From an uncultured Rhodospirillaceae bacterium (lineage in GTDB: Bacteria; Pseudomonadota; Alphaproteobacteria; Rhodospirillales; Magnetospirillaceae), in the NCBI GenBank assembly GCA_937887565.1, contig CALABS010000043.1:62001-126000 (forward strand): a stretch of DNA of 64,000 nucleotides, in the 5' to 3' direction. The notes beneath the pieces were generated by a model that did no database searches, was not told the DNA's origin, and was given only the letters and a program-made list of their open reading frames with translations. Shown here piece after piece: positions 26,249-38,100 of this stretch (positions are counted from its first letter, which is position 1; each line of letters opens with the position of its first letter). The translations under genes and the position numbers were made by a program.

Positions 26249-26778
26249 GGCTTCCTTCTCCGGCCCCAGCCCAGCAGCGCCATCACCCCGATGGCGGCGG
26301 TGAAGATCACCGTGGTCTCGCCCAACGTGTCGTAGCCGCGATAGCTGGCCAGCACCGAGGTCACCACGTTGGGCAGCCCCACCTCGGCCGGCGAGTCCTG
26401 CATGTAGCGGGGCACCACGTGGCGGTGGATGGGGGCGTCGGGGTCGCCGAACTCGGGCATGTCGAGGGTGCCGTAGACCAGCAGCGCGCCGGTGGCGGCG
26501 ACCACCAGCAGCCCGCCCAGCGAGCCGCGCCGGGTCTCCTTCTCCTGACGCGGCACCATGGTCAGGGTACCCAGCATCAGCACGGTGGCGATGCCGGCGC
26601 CGACGGCGGCCTCGGTGAAGGCGACATCGACGGCGTCGAGCAGCACGTAAAGGGTGGCGGCCAGCAGGCTGTAGGCGCCCGACAGCATCACCACCGCGAA
26701 CAGGTTGCGCAGCCACAGCACCGCGACGGCGGAGACCACCATCATGGACAGCACGGCGATGTCGAGCAGCTCGATCAT
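26245..26778 (-). CDS. DUF4040/MbhD-MbhE-type subunit (stand-alone MrpA C-terminal module)
   Basis: A 177-residue membrane protein. The N-terminal half matches the DUF4040/MbhD module (GAYSLLAATLYVLLDAVDVAFTEAAVG in the MrpA C-terminus; here split as GAYSLLAATLY and DVAFTEAAVGAG). The second half has SYRGYDTLGETTVIFTAAIG, the MbhE/MrpB-N signature. In classic Mrp operons these modules are fused to the end of MrpA; here they form their own gene between mnhG and mnhB. Overlaps by ATGA with both neighbours show tight co-translation. Confidence 0.83.
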   Translation of the reverse strand: MIELLDIAVLSMMVVSAVAVLWLRNLFAVVMLSGAYSLLAATLYVLLDAVDVAFTEAAVGAGIATVLMLGTLTMVPRQEKETRRGSLGGLLVVAATGALLVYGTLDMPEFGDPDAPIHRHVVPRYMQDSPAEVGLPNVVTSVLASYRGYDTLGETTVIFTAAIGVMALLGWGRRRKP

Positions 26779-27086
26779 GGCTTGTCCCTCGTCCACGGCT
26801 GGAGGCCGGCGTGCAGGGCGGCGCGGGCCAGGGCATGCGAGGTCATGGGGCTGGTGAAGGCCAGGAAGACCAGGATCAGCACCAGCTTGGCCGCCACCAG
26901 CCAGTCGGTGGTCTGCATCAGCATGCCGGCAACCAGCAGGCCGGCGCCCAGGGTGTCGGTCATGCCGGCGCCGTGCAGGCGGCTGAACACGTCGGGCAGC
27001 CGCAGCAGGCCCAGCGTGCCGACCAGGATGAAGACGCATCCGGCGCCGATGGCGCTCCAGGTGGCGAGGTCGAGGATCAGGCTCAT
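26775..27086 (-). CDS. mnhG: Na+/H+ antiporter subunit G
   Basis: A 103-residue MnhG/PhaG family protein with three TM helices. The signature GTLGLLRLPDVFSRLHGAGMTDTLG is visible across residues 23-48 (core LRLPDVFSRLH), followed by FTSPMTSHALARAAL. It overlaps mnhF and the DUF4040-type gene by 4 bp each. Confidence 0.9.
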   Translation of the reverse strand: MSLILDLATWSAIGAGCVFILVGTLGLLRLPDVFSRLHGAGMTDTLGAGLLVAGMLMQTTDWLVAAKLVLILVFLAFTSPMTSHALARAALHAGLQPWTRDKP

Positions 27087-27370
27087 ATCTCGCCCTCCGG
27101 CGCGTCGCCCACGGGGTGGCCCAGGCTGCGGAAGCGGACGAACTTGGTCACCGCCACCGTGCCGATGAAGTTGATCAGCGCGTAGACCAGCGCGATGTCG
27201 AGGAATTCGGGCCGCTCGGTCAGGTAGCCGACCACCGCGATCATCAACAGCGTCTTGGTCCCGAAGGCGTTGACCGCCAGGATGCGGTCGTAGACGGTGG
27301 GGCCCATCAGGGCGCGGACCAGGGCCATGCCCATGGCGACCAGCAGGGCGAAGGCGGCGGCGGCGAACAT
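27083..27370 (-). CDS. mnhF: Na+/H+ antiporter subunit F
   Basis: A 95-residue MnhF/MrpF protein with three TM helices. The family motif GPTVYDRILAVNAFGTKT occurs near residues 23-40, then FLDIALVYALINFIGTVAVTKF (family ALVYALINF). Start ATG shares one base with the mnhE stop (TGATG). Frame upstream is open but belongs to other genes. Confidence 0.9.
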   Translation of the reverse strand: MFAAAAFALLVAMGMALVRALMGPTVYDRILAVNAFGTKTLLMIAVVGYLTERPEFLDIALVYALINFIGTVAVTKFVRFRSLGHPVGDAPEGEI

Positions 27371-27849
27371 CAGGCCTCTCCCACGAAGCGGCTGACGCGG
27401 CGGTCCATCTCGCCGCTCTCGACGCCGGCGCGGGTGGCCGGGGTCAGGGCGTGCACGGTCAGCCAGCCGTCGGGCTCGACATCCATGGTCACCGTGCCGG
27501 GAGTCAGGGTGATGGAGTTGGCGTGGATGACCAGCCCCAGCTCGTCCTTCTGGCCGGCCTTGACGCGGAAGACGGCGGGATCGACCGACGCGGGGCTGGA
27601 CAGGATGGTGCGGGCGACGTCCACGTTGGCCTTGACGATCTCCGCCGCCAGCCACGGCCAGTAGCCGAGGCCGCGCGGCGCCAGATGCAGCGGATGGCCC
27701 TCGTGGTCCACGGCCTCGAGGCGGCGGGCGATCCACGCCACCAGCACCGCCGAGGCGACGCCCAGGCCCAGCAGCCAGGGCTCGAAATGGCCCGACAACG
27801 CCAGCCACAGCAGCGCCATCACCACGGCCAGGCTGACCGTTCGTCCCAT
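27370..27849 (-). CDS. mnhE: Na+/H+ antiporter subunit E
   Basis: A 159-residue MnhE/MrpE protein: two to three N-terminal TM helices, then a cytoplasmic domain with the signature AEIVKANVDVARTIL and HANSITLTPGTVTMDV. Start ATG 27849 overlaps the preceding gene stop (TGATG). MrpE is needed for stable assembly of the antiporter. Confidence 0.9.
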   Translation of the reverse strand: MGRTVSLAVVMALLWLALSGHFEPWLLGLGVASAVLVAWIARRLEAVDHEGHPLHLAPRGLGYWPWLAAEIVKANVDVARTILSSPASVDPAVFRVKAGQKDELGLVIHANSITLTPGTVTMDVEPDGWLTVHALTPATRAGVESGEMDRRVSRFVGEA

Positions 27850-28205
27850 CACGACAGGACCTGGGTGACCGCCTTGCGGCTGAGCGGCCCGGACAGCACG
27901 GCGTCGGCGCCGACCACCCAGGCCAGGCGTTCGAGGTCGCCGTCCAGGTAGCCGCGCACCGGCACCACCACCACCTTGATGCCGGGGAAGCGCTGGCGGA
28001 TTTCCTGGAGCGTGGCCTGGCCGGCGCCGATGCGGTACAGCCGGTCGGTGACCACCACGCCGGCGTCGATGGCGGCCAGGGCGGCAAGGATGTCGTCGCC
28101 GTCGTCGAGAACGGCGACGGTGCCGCCGCCGTCCCGCAGCCAGCAGGCGAAGAGGTCGCGGGTCGGCTCGTCGCCGACCAGGATCGCCACGGAATCCCTT
28201 CGCAT
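27849..28205 (-). CDS. Degenerate receiver-like protein leading the antiporter operon
   Basis: A 118-residue protein with the alternating beta/alpha pattern of a response-regulator receiver domain and no output domain. The beta-3 Asp may be kept (VVVTDRLY), but the acidic pair (VGDE), the beta-4 Thr/Ser (VVVVPVRG) and the beta-5 Lys (VLSGPLSRK) are altered or missing, so normal phosphorylation is doubtful. It is the first gene of the mnh operon, preceded by a GGGAGAG ribosome site and overlapping mnhE. It may be a regulatory or scaffolding pseudo-receiver. Family assignment is moderate. Confidence 0.6.
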   Translation of the reverse strand: MRRDSVAILVGDEPTRDLFACWLRDGGGTVAVLDDGDDILAALAAIDAGVVVTDRLYRIGAGQATLQEIRQRFPGIKVVVVPVRGYLDGDLERLAWVVGADAVLSGPLSRKAVTQVLS

Positions 28206-28319
28206 TCCAACTCTCCCGGGTTCGCGGGCACGATGCGCCCTCCCCTAGAGAGTCGGTGAATTTCCCCGTCGCCGCCAATTCGCTCGGTCGCCTACAAGGG
28301 ACGGACTAGGCGGGTTTAC

Positions 28320-28916
28320 CTATTCGATCATCAGCGCCTGCCGGACGAGGTCGGGCAGGCTGTCGGCCTTCATCTTCTCCATCACATGGGTGCGATGGAT
28401 GTCGACGGTGCGCGGGCTGATGCCCAGGGCGGCGGCGACCTCCTTGTTCGAGCGGCCGTCCACCACCAGCGCCATCACCTGGCGTTCGCGCTCGGTCAGC
28501 AGCGCGTGGCGGGCGCGGATGCCGGCCGTCCGTTCGCGGTCGCTGGCGGCGGTGACGCCGCGCAACGCCTCGGCCAGGCTGCCGAGCAGCACCTTGTTGG
28601 GAAACGGCTTCTCGATGAAGTCGGCGGCGCCTGCCTTCAGGGCCTGCACCGCCATGGGCACGTCGCCATGGCCGGTGATGAACACGGTGGGAACGCGGAT
28701 GCCCATCTCGTGCAGGCGGTGCTGCAGGTCGAGGCCCGACATCCCCGGCATGCGCACGTCGCTGAGCAGGCAGCCGCGCATGCCGTCGCGGGCGAAATCC
28801 AGGAAGGCGCGGGCCGAGGCGAAGGTGGTGACGGCATAGCCCTCGCCCTTCAGCAGGGCGGACAGCGAATCGCGCACGGCGTCGTCGTCGTCCACGATCC
28901 AGATCTCAGCACTCAT
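28320..28916 (-). CDS. FixJ-type response regulator
   Basis: A 198-residue response regulator with receiver (residues 1-120) and LuxR-type HTH (about 133-195). The acidic pocket is VDDDD, the phosphoacceptor is Asp53 in LLSDVRMPGM, with Thr in FITGHGDVP and Lys in IEKPF. The HTH reads LTERERQVMALVVDGRSNKEVA and SPRTVDIHRTHVMEKM. This is the FixJ/NodW pattern. Its start lies 11 bp inside the end of the cognate kinase gene, so the two are translationally coupled. Targets are not evident. Confidence 0.88.
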   Translation of the reverse strand: MSAEIWIVDDDDAVRDSLSALLKGEGYAVTTFASARAFLDFARDGMRGCLLSDVRMPGMSGLDLQHRLHEMGIRVPTVFITGHGDVPMAVQALKAGAADFIEKPFPNKVLLGSLAEALRGVTAASDRERTAGIRARHALLTERERQVMALVVDGRSNKEVAAALGISPRTVDIHRTHVMEKMKADSLPDLVRQALMIE

Positions 28917-30504
28917 CCAGGGCGCCCTCCACGGGAAGGGTGAATCGGAAGGTGGCGCCGCGGCCGGGGACGGGGTCGTCGTGCCACAGGCGGCCGCCAT
29001 GAGCCTCGACGATCGCGCGGCTGATGGCAAGTCCCACGCCGATGCCGTCGGGGCGGGTCGAGACGAAGGGTTCGAAGATGGCCGCCACCGCCTCGCCGGC
29101 CAGGCCGGGACCAGTGTCCGAGACCTCCACCAGGACCGTGCCGGGATCCTCGGGACGGGCATCCACGAACACCACCCGTTCCGCCGCGTCGGCCTCGGCG
29201 ATGGCCTGGATGGCGTTGGACAGCAGGTTGACCAGCACCTGCAGGACCTGCACGCCGTCGGCCGTCACCGACGGCAGCGCGGCGGCGGTCTTGAGGTCCA
29301 CCGCGACGCCGTGGCGCCGCGCCAGGGGATCGACGAGGTCGACGGCCTCGCGGGCCACCGCCGCCAGATCGAGCCTTGAGACGTGGATTTCGCCCTTGCG
29401 GGTGAAATCGCGCATGCGGCGGATGATGCCGTCGGCGCGCATCACCTGGGCGTCGGTGTTGCGCATCAGCTTCAGCGCCTCGGGGATGTCGGGCGGATCG
29501 CGCTCCAGCAGGCGGCAGGCGGCGCCGACATAGTTGACCATGGCCAGCATGGGCTGCTTCAACTCGTGGGCCAGCCCGGCGGCGATCTCGTTGGAGGTAT
29601 GGACCCGGCTCATGCGCGCCAACTCGTTCATGCGCTCGCGGATGGACAGCTCGGCCTGGCGGCGCGCCTCGGCGGTGGCGGCCATCAGCAGGCCGGTCAG
29701 CACCAGGGCCAGCATCAGGAACTGTAGCGCCGCGACCCGTCCGTCCTCCATGTCGCGCAGCGTGGTGGCGGCGATCATGGCGCATTGGATCAAGGCCATG
29801 GCCGCCAGGGTGGGCGCCAGCCCGCCCCGAAGCGCCAGCCAGATCACCGGCAGGAAGAACAGGTAGAAGAACTGGAATTCGTCGGTGGATTCGAAGCCGA
29901 ACACGAAGGCGGTCACCGCCAGCGTCAGGGCGAACTGGCCCAGCCGCTCGGCCGACGGCGTCCCGACCCGCCGCCACCCGGTCGTCAGCATCAGGAACAA
30001 GGGGGCGAACAGGGCGATGCCGATCAGGTCGCCCACCCATTGGCGCAACACCATCGCCGCCAGCCACTCGGTCTCGAACCCGGGCAGCCCCGAGGCCAGG
30101 ACGACCCGCGCCGCCGCGACCGCCGCCGCCGCGACCGCCGCCGCAAGGAACAGCAGGGTGAACTGGCGGGGGCGCTCGAGCGTCAGCCCGACCCCGAACC
30201 GTTCGGCCAGGATTCGCGCCGACAGCGCGTAGACGCCGGCATACAGGACCTCGGTGGGCAGCGACACCGCCAGGGGCGTGCCCCGCACCAGCTGGTCGGC
30301 GGCGATGGCGGCGACGGCGACCACCGGCGCCCGCCGCCAGCCGAACCGCATCAGGAAGGCGAGGGCGAGGCCGGTATTGGGATTCCAGGGGGTGATCGCC
30401 AGGCCGTGGAAGGCGTGGACGTAGCTCAGGCGGTCAAGGGCGACGAACAGCAGGATGAAGGCCAGCCAGCATAGGGCCGTGTGTGTTCGCGTCCGTGGTT
30501 GCAT
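28906..30504 (-). CDS. MASE1-like membrane sensor histidine kinase (FixL-like transmitter)
   Basis: A 532-residue kinase. About 280 N-terminal residues contain eight or so hydrophobic helices, resembling a MASE1 integral-membrane sensor (WNPNTGLALAFLMRFG). The transmitter has the H-box GLAHELKQPMLAMVNYVGA (phospho-His near residue 311, FixL/DctB-type), then N-box NLLSNAIQAI, DTGPGL, FEPFVSTRPDGIGVGL. It phosphorylates the FixJ-type partner encoded by the overlapping next gene. No heme-PAS is visible, so oxygen sensing of the true FixL kind is not supported. Confidence 0.85.
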   Translation of the reverse strand: MQPRTRTHTALCWLAFILLFVALDRLSYVHAFHGLAITPWNPNTGLALAFLMRFGWRRAPVVAVAAIAADQLVRGTPLAVSLPTEVLYAGVYALSARILAERFGVGLTLERPRQFTLLFLAAAVAAAAVAAARVVLASGLPGFETEWLAAMVLRQWVGDLIGIALFAPLFLMLTTGWRRVGTPSAERLGQFALTLAVTAFVFGFESTDEFQFFYLFFLPVIWLALRGGLAPTLAAMALIQCAMIAATTLRDMEDGRVAALQFLMLALVLTGLLMAATAEARRQAELSIRERMNELARMSRVHTSNEIAAGLAHELKQPMLAMVNYVGAACRLLERDPPDIPEALKLMRNTDAQVMRADGIIRRMRDFTRKGEIHVSRLDLAAVAREAVDLVDPLARRHGVAVDLKTAAALPSVTADGVQVLQVLVNLLSNAIQAIAEADAAERVVFVDARPEDPGTVLVEVSDTGPGLAGEAVAAIFEPFVSTRPDGIGVGLAISRAIVEAHGGRLWHDDPVPGRGATFRFTLPVEGALDEC

Positions 30505-30558
30505 CCGCGGTCATCCCCGGTGTCGGTTGTCGAGCGGCGCACACCATAGCAGAGGCTC

Positions 30559-30605
30559 GTGGTCCTCCCCAGACGCTTGGGTCCCAAGCGTCTGGGGAGG
30601 ACCAC
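30559..30605. repeat. Perfect 47-bp palindrome (23-bp arms, 1-bp centre)
   Basis: The arm 30559-30581 (beginning GTGGTCCTCCCCAGACGC) is repeated exactly as reverse complement at 30583-30605 around a single T. It lies 4 bp after the hybrid kinase stop and 54 bp before the start of the next minus-strand gene. It could act as a transcription terminator hairpin, although no T-run follows on either strand. Its perfection is beyond a normal terminator. Confidence 0.9.
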
Positions 30606-30609
30606 CCAC

Positions 30610-33225
<2,616 letters not shown>

Positions 33226-33293
33226 CTCGCCTCGCTTTCCCCACCGAACTTATGTCGATAGGATGGGACCAGGATAGCGGAACGGGACCGCGT

Positions 33294-34049
33294 ATGAAGG
33301 GTGCTTTTCTTGCCGTGGCGCTCGCGCTGGCTTCGGTCGGGCAGGTTTCCGCCGCCGAGCGGGTCGTGCTGCTGGCCGATCCCTGGTGCCCGCATACCTG
33401 CATGCCGGGTGCCCAGCCGGGATACATGATCGAAATCGCCGCCAAGGCCTTCGCGGCCCGTGGTTACGAGGTGGAATACCGGTCGGTGTCCTGGGCCCGG
33501 GCGATGGCCGAGGTGCGGCAGGGGCGGGCGGACGGCGCCGTCGGCGTGCTGCGAGACGAGGCGCCCGACCTCTTGATCCACGACGAACCGTTGGGCTGGC
33601 AGGCCAACGCCTTCGCGGCACGGGCCGACGACCGCTGGACCTTCACCGGCCTCGGCTCCCTGGCCGGCCTCCGGGTCGGCAGCATCCTCGGCTACAGCTA
33701 CTCGCCCGAGGTCGACGGCTGGCTGGCGACGCATCCCGAGCAGGTCCAGGCGACCGGCGGCAAGAACGCCCTCGACCGCAACATCAGCAAGCTGATCGCC
33801 GACCGGGTCGACGTGGTGGTCGAGGACGGCGCGGTGCTCAATTGGGCCCTGCGGACCCGCGGCGATCGCGCCAAGGTGCGCATCGCCGGCCGCGCCGCCG
33901 GCGGCGCCCTGTTCATCGCCTTCGGGCCGGCCGACGGCCGGGGCGAGCGTCTTGCGTCCGTCCTCGATCAAGGGATTCGCGACCTTCGGGCCTCGGGTGA
34001 CCTGCACGCCATCCTGAACACCTACGGATTCAGCGACTGGAAGCCCTAG
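33294..34049 (+). CDS. Periplasmic solute-binding protein, SBP_bac_3-like
   Basis: A 251-residue protein with a clear Sec signal peptide (MKGAFLAVALALASVGQVSA, cleavage near residue 20) and the two-lobe pattern of polar amino acid/ecto-sensor binding proteins: GYMIEIAAKAF, WARAMAEVRQGRADGAVG, LRVGSILGYSYSPEV, and an ISKLIADRVDVVVED segment. No permease or ATPase is adjacent. It is divergent from a hybrid kinase with a periplasmic loop, so it may feed a signal to that kinase rather than a transporter. ATG 33294 is chosen because the signal peptide starts there. Confidence 0.83.
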   Translation: MKGAFLAVALALASVGQVSAAERVVLLADPWCPHTCMPGAQPGYMIEIAAKAFAARGYEVEYRSVSWARAMAEVRQGRADGAVGVLRDEAPDLLIHDEPLGWQANAFAARADDRWTFTGLGSLAGLRVGSILGYSYSPEVDGWLATHPEQVQATGGKNALDRNISKLIADRVDVVVEDGAVLNWALRTRGDRAKVRIAGRAAGGALFIAFGPADGRGERLASVLDQGIRDLRASGDLHAILNTYGFSDWKP

Positions 34050-34062
34050 AAAACTGCGCACC

Positions 34063-35109
34063 CTAGTGGTCGCCGTCCGGGTCGGCGAAGCGGGCGCCGA
34101 TCGCCAGCACCTCGCTCCAGGCCGCCAGGAACCGCTCGACGCACAGCGGGTCGAAATGGATGCCGGCGTTGTCGGCCAGGAACGCGCGGGCGCGCTCCAG
34201 CTCCCAGGCCGGCTTGTACGGCCGCGCGCTGGTCAGCGCGTCGAACACGTCGGCCACCGCCACGATGCGCCCGCTCAACGGGATGTCCTCGCCCGTCAGG
34301 CCTTGGGGATAGCCGGTGCCGTCGAACTTCTCGTGATGGGTCAGGGCGATCTCGGCGCCCAACTGGATCAATTGTGACGAGCTGCCCGCCAGGATGGTGT
34401 GGCCGATCACCGCGTGGCGCCGCATCACCTCCAGTTCCTCGGCGGTGAGGCGGGCCGGCTTGAGCAGGATGCCGTCGGGGGTGCCCAGCTTGCCGACATC
34501 GTGCATGGGCGCCGCCTTGAGGATCAGGTCGCAGTGGGCGTCGGACTGCCCCAGGCCGCGGGCGATCAGCCGCGAGTAATGCGCCATGCGCTGGATGTGG
34601 CCGCCGGTCTCGGGGTCGCGGAACTCGGCCGCCTTGGCCAGGCGGACGATCAGTTCCTCCTCGCGGTCGTAGATGGCCTGGGTGGCGCGGCGCACCTCGT
34701 CGGCGAGCCAGCGGTTCTGGTCCTTGAGGCGCAGATGGCTGCGCCGGAGCGCCAGCAGGTTGGTGACCCGCGCCCGAACCTCGCTGGGGTCCACCGGCTT
34801 GGCGAGGAAGTCGGTCACCCCCAGCTCCAACGCCTTCTGGCGGACCTGGCGGTCGGCGGCGGCGGTGACCATGATCACCGGCACGTCGCGGCCGCCCGAC
34901 GAGGACCGCAGCCGCTGGACGAATTGGTGGCCGTCGATGCCAGGCATCATGTAATCGACCAGGATCAGGTCGGGCATGGCCACGCCGCAGGCGGCCAAGG
35001 CCTCGGCGGGATCGGCGAAGGTGGCCACCTCCACCTCGGCGATCCGGCCGACGATCTGCTCGAACAGCATCAGGTTGGTGTCGTTGTCGTCGACGATCTG
35101 GACCAGCAT
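34063..35109 (-). CDS. Response regulator with HD-GYP domain
   Basis: A 348-residue protein: receiver domain (residues 1-120; acidic pair VDDND, phosphoacceptor Asp52 in LVDYMMPG, Lys in LAKPVDPSE), a linker helix, then HD-GYP. The phosphodiesterase motifs are HDVGKLGTPDGILLKP, HHEKFDGTGYPQGL (complete HHE...GYP) and VADVFDALTSARPYK. It should hydrolyse cyclic di-GMP to GMP when activated. It begins 8 bp after the large hybrid kinase gene ends, so that Hpt-containing kinase is the likely phosphodonor. Confidence 0.9.
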   Translation of the reverse strand: MLVQIVDDNDTNLMLFEQIVGRIAEVEVATFADPAEALAACGVAMPDLILVDYMMPGIDGHQFVQRLRSSSGGRDVPVIMVTAAADRQVRQKALELGVTDFLAKPVDPSEVRARVTNLLALRRSHLRLKDQNRWLADEVRRATQAIYDREEELIVRLAKAAEFRDPETGGHIQRMAHYSRLIARGLGQSDAHCDLILKAAPMHDVGKLGTPDGILLKPARLTAEELEVMRRHAVIGHTILAGSSSQLIQLGAEIALTHHEKFDGTGYPQGLTGEDIPLSGRIVAVADVFDALTSARPYKPAWELERARAFLADNAGIHFDPLCVERFLAAWSEVLAIGARFADPDGDH

Positions 35110-35117
35110 GGGCGTCC

Positions 35118-38100
35118 TCAGGCGGGAAGCAGGGGTGACAGGGTTTCCCGCGCCACGTCGCGCAGGGCAGCGACCGTCTCGGCGGTCTGGGCGACCTCCT
35201 CCACCATGGCCGCCGCCCGCGCCAGGCGGGGGAAGCCCAGGTTGGCGGCGGCGCCTTTCAGGGAATGCGCGGCGGCGGCGGCGGCCTTGCCGTCGCCCCG
35301 CCCCACCGCCGCCTCGGCCTCGGCCAGGCGCGCCCGGACGTTGCCCAGGAACGACGCCATCAGGGCGGCAAAGGATTCCTCGCCGAGGGTGTCGCGCAGA
35401 TCGTCCTGCATCTCGGCATCGGCCAACGGAAGATCCGGCGGCGGCGGGGATCGCGGCGGCTCGTCCCGGGGGGCCGGCGGCGTCTGGCGGGCGGCGCGGG
35501 CCGTGTACAGCCGGTCGGACCAGCGGTCCATCAGCTCGCCCAGGCGGCGGCGGTCGATGGGCTTGGTGATGTAGTCGTCCATGCCCTCGGCGATGCAGCG
35601 CTCGCGGTCTCCGGCCATGGCGTTGGCGGTCATGGCGATGACCGGGACGCGGCACTTGGGCGCCGGCAGGGCGCGGATCATGCGGGTGGCGGACCAGCCG
35701 TCGACGCGCGGCATCTGCACGTCCATCAGGATGAGGTCGTAGTCGCCCTTCTCGACGAGGTCCACCGCCTCGCCGCCATCGTCGGCGACGTCGGCGCGGT
35801 GCCCCAGCTTGGCGAGCAGGCCGACGGCCACCTGCTGGTTCACCGCATTGTCCTCGGCCACGAGGATGCGCAACGGCGACGCGGTGGCGGGTTCATCCTC
35901 GGTCACGGCGAGCGGCCGCCGGGTGGGCTGGCGGTCCAATGCCAGCAGCAGCGCGTCCAGCAGCGAGCTCTGGCGCACCGGCTTGACCAGCAAGTGGTCG
36001 ATCCGCAAGGCCTGGGCGGTGTCGCGGATGGAGGCGATGTCGGCCGAGGACGCCAGCACGATCGGCAGCGCCGTCGTGGCCGGGTCGGAGCGCAGCACCG
36101 CCACCAGGTCGAGGCCGCTCATGCCGGGCATGAGATGGTCGAGGATGACGGCGTCCACCGGCTGGCCGTTCTGGGCGGCGGAGCGGATCGCCATCAATCC
36201 TTGCGGCGCCGACTCGGCCTGGATGGCGGCGGCACCCCAGTTCTCCAACTGGCGGACGAAGATCTCGCGGTTGGTGGCGTTGTCGTCGACCACCAGGATG
36301 CGGGCGCCGACCAGCGGGTTGTCGACCGGATCCTCTTGCGGGATTTCGTCGGTGCGGGCGAGCGGCACCTCGAACCAGAACGTGCTGCCCTCGCCGTCGC
36401 GGCTGTCGAAGCCGATGGTGCCGCCCATCATGTCGACGATGCGCTTGCAGATGGCCAGGCCCAGGCCGCTGCCGCCGAAGCGCCGGGCCGTGGATGCGTC
36501 GGCCTGCGAGAACATGCCGAACAATTTGGGCCGCGCCGCCTCGGGGATGCCGATGCCGGTGTCGTCGATCTTCACCGCCAGGGTGTCGCGGCCGTCGTCG
36601 CGGCGCAGGGTGGCGACGATGGAGATGCTGCCGTGCTCGGTGAACTTGACGGCGTTGCCGGCGAGATTGAGGAGCACCTGGCGCAGGCGGCCGGGATCGC
36701 CGCGGAACACGCCGCGCGCCTCGGTCCCGACCAGATAGGACAGTTCGACGTCCTTGCCGCGCAGGCGCGGCGACAGCAGGTCGATGACGCCCTCGACCAA
36801 CGGGCGGATCTCGAACGAGGTCTCCTCGAACTCCAGCCGGCCGGCCTCCATCTTGGAGAAGTCGAGGATGTCGTTGATGATTCCCAGCAAGGCTTCCGCC
36901 GACGAGCGCACGGTGGTGGCGAAATGGGCCTGCTCGCGGCCGAGGTCGGTGTCCAGCAGCAGGCTGGTCATGCCGATGATGCCGTTCATGGGGGTGCGGA
37001 TCTCGTGGCTCATGGTGGCCAGGAAGTCCGACTTGGCGCGATTGGCGGCCTCGGACTTCTCCACCGCCTCGACCAGCAGGTCCTCGACCTGCTTGCGGTC
37101 GGTGATGTCCTTGTGGATGCCGGCCATGCGCACGGCGTGGCCGTCGGCGGCCTTCTCGATGGCGCGGCCGGCGGCCAGGATCCACCGCCAGCCGCCATTC
37201 TTGTGACGAAGGCGGAATTCCACTTCGTAGGACGGCGACAGCCCCTTGAGGTGGCGGTCCAGCGCTCCCCTGACCGCCGGCTCGTCCTCGGGGTGCAAGA
37301 GCGATCGCCAGGTGGCGCCGCTTTGGGGAAGCTCGTTGGGGTCGTAGCCCAGCATGGTCATCCACTGGTCGCTGAACGCCGCCGCGTCGGTGTCGAGATT
37401 CCACGTCCACAGGCCGATGCGGCCGGCATCGAGCGCCAACTGGAGCTGTTCCTCGCTCTGCCGCAAGGCCTCCTCCATGGCCTTGCGCTGGGTGATGTCG
37501 GTGCGGATTCCGATGTATTGGGCCGGGCGCCCCTTGTCGTCGAGGATGGGGACGATGGTCGCCGACACCCAGTAGATGCCGCCGTCCTTCTTGCGATTGC
37601 GGATCTCACCGTGCCAGACCCGGCCGGCGGCGATGGTCTTCCACATCTCGACGAACATCTCGCGGGGATGGAGGCCGGAATTGACCAGGCGATGGTTCCG
37701 CCCCAGCAGTTCGTCGCGGCCGTAGCCGCTGATTTCGCAGAATTTCTCGTTGGCGTAGACGATCCGGCCGCCGATGTCGGTGATGCTGACGATGGCGTGC
37801 TGGTCGAGGGCGAACTTCTGCTGCTCGAGCTGCCGTTGCACGGCGGCATAGTCATGGACCAGGCCGGCGACGGATTCGGTCAGGCCTTCGAGCCCGACCT
37901 CGTCGTGGGCGACATCGGCACGGCCCATGGCGCGCAGGATCTCGCCGGCGGTGCGCCGAAGCGAATCGATGATCCGGCCCTGGGCGGCCGCCTCGTCGCG
38001 CAAACGGGCGTTGGCGCGCGTCAGTTCGGCCGAGCTGAGATCAAGGCTGCGGTTGCGCAGGGAAAGGTCGCGGTCGTGCTGCTCGTAGGCGCTTCCCACC

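Noticed and set aside
28906..30504. True oxygen-sensing FixL
   Set aside because: The partner is FixJ-like and the transmitter similar, but no heme-binding PAS is present; the N-terminus is a MASE1-like membrane domain.
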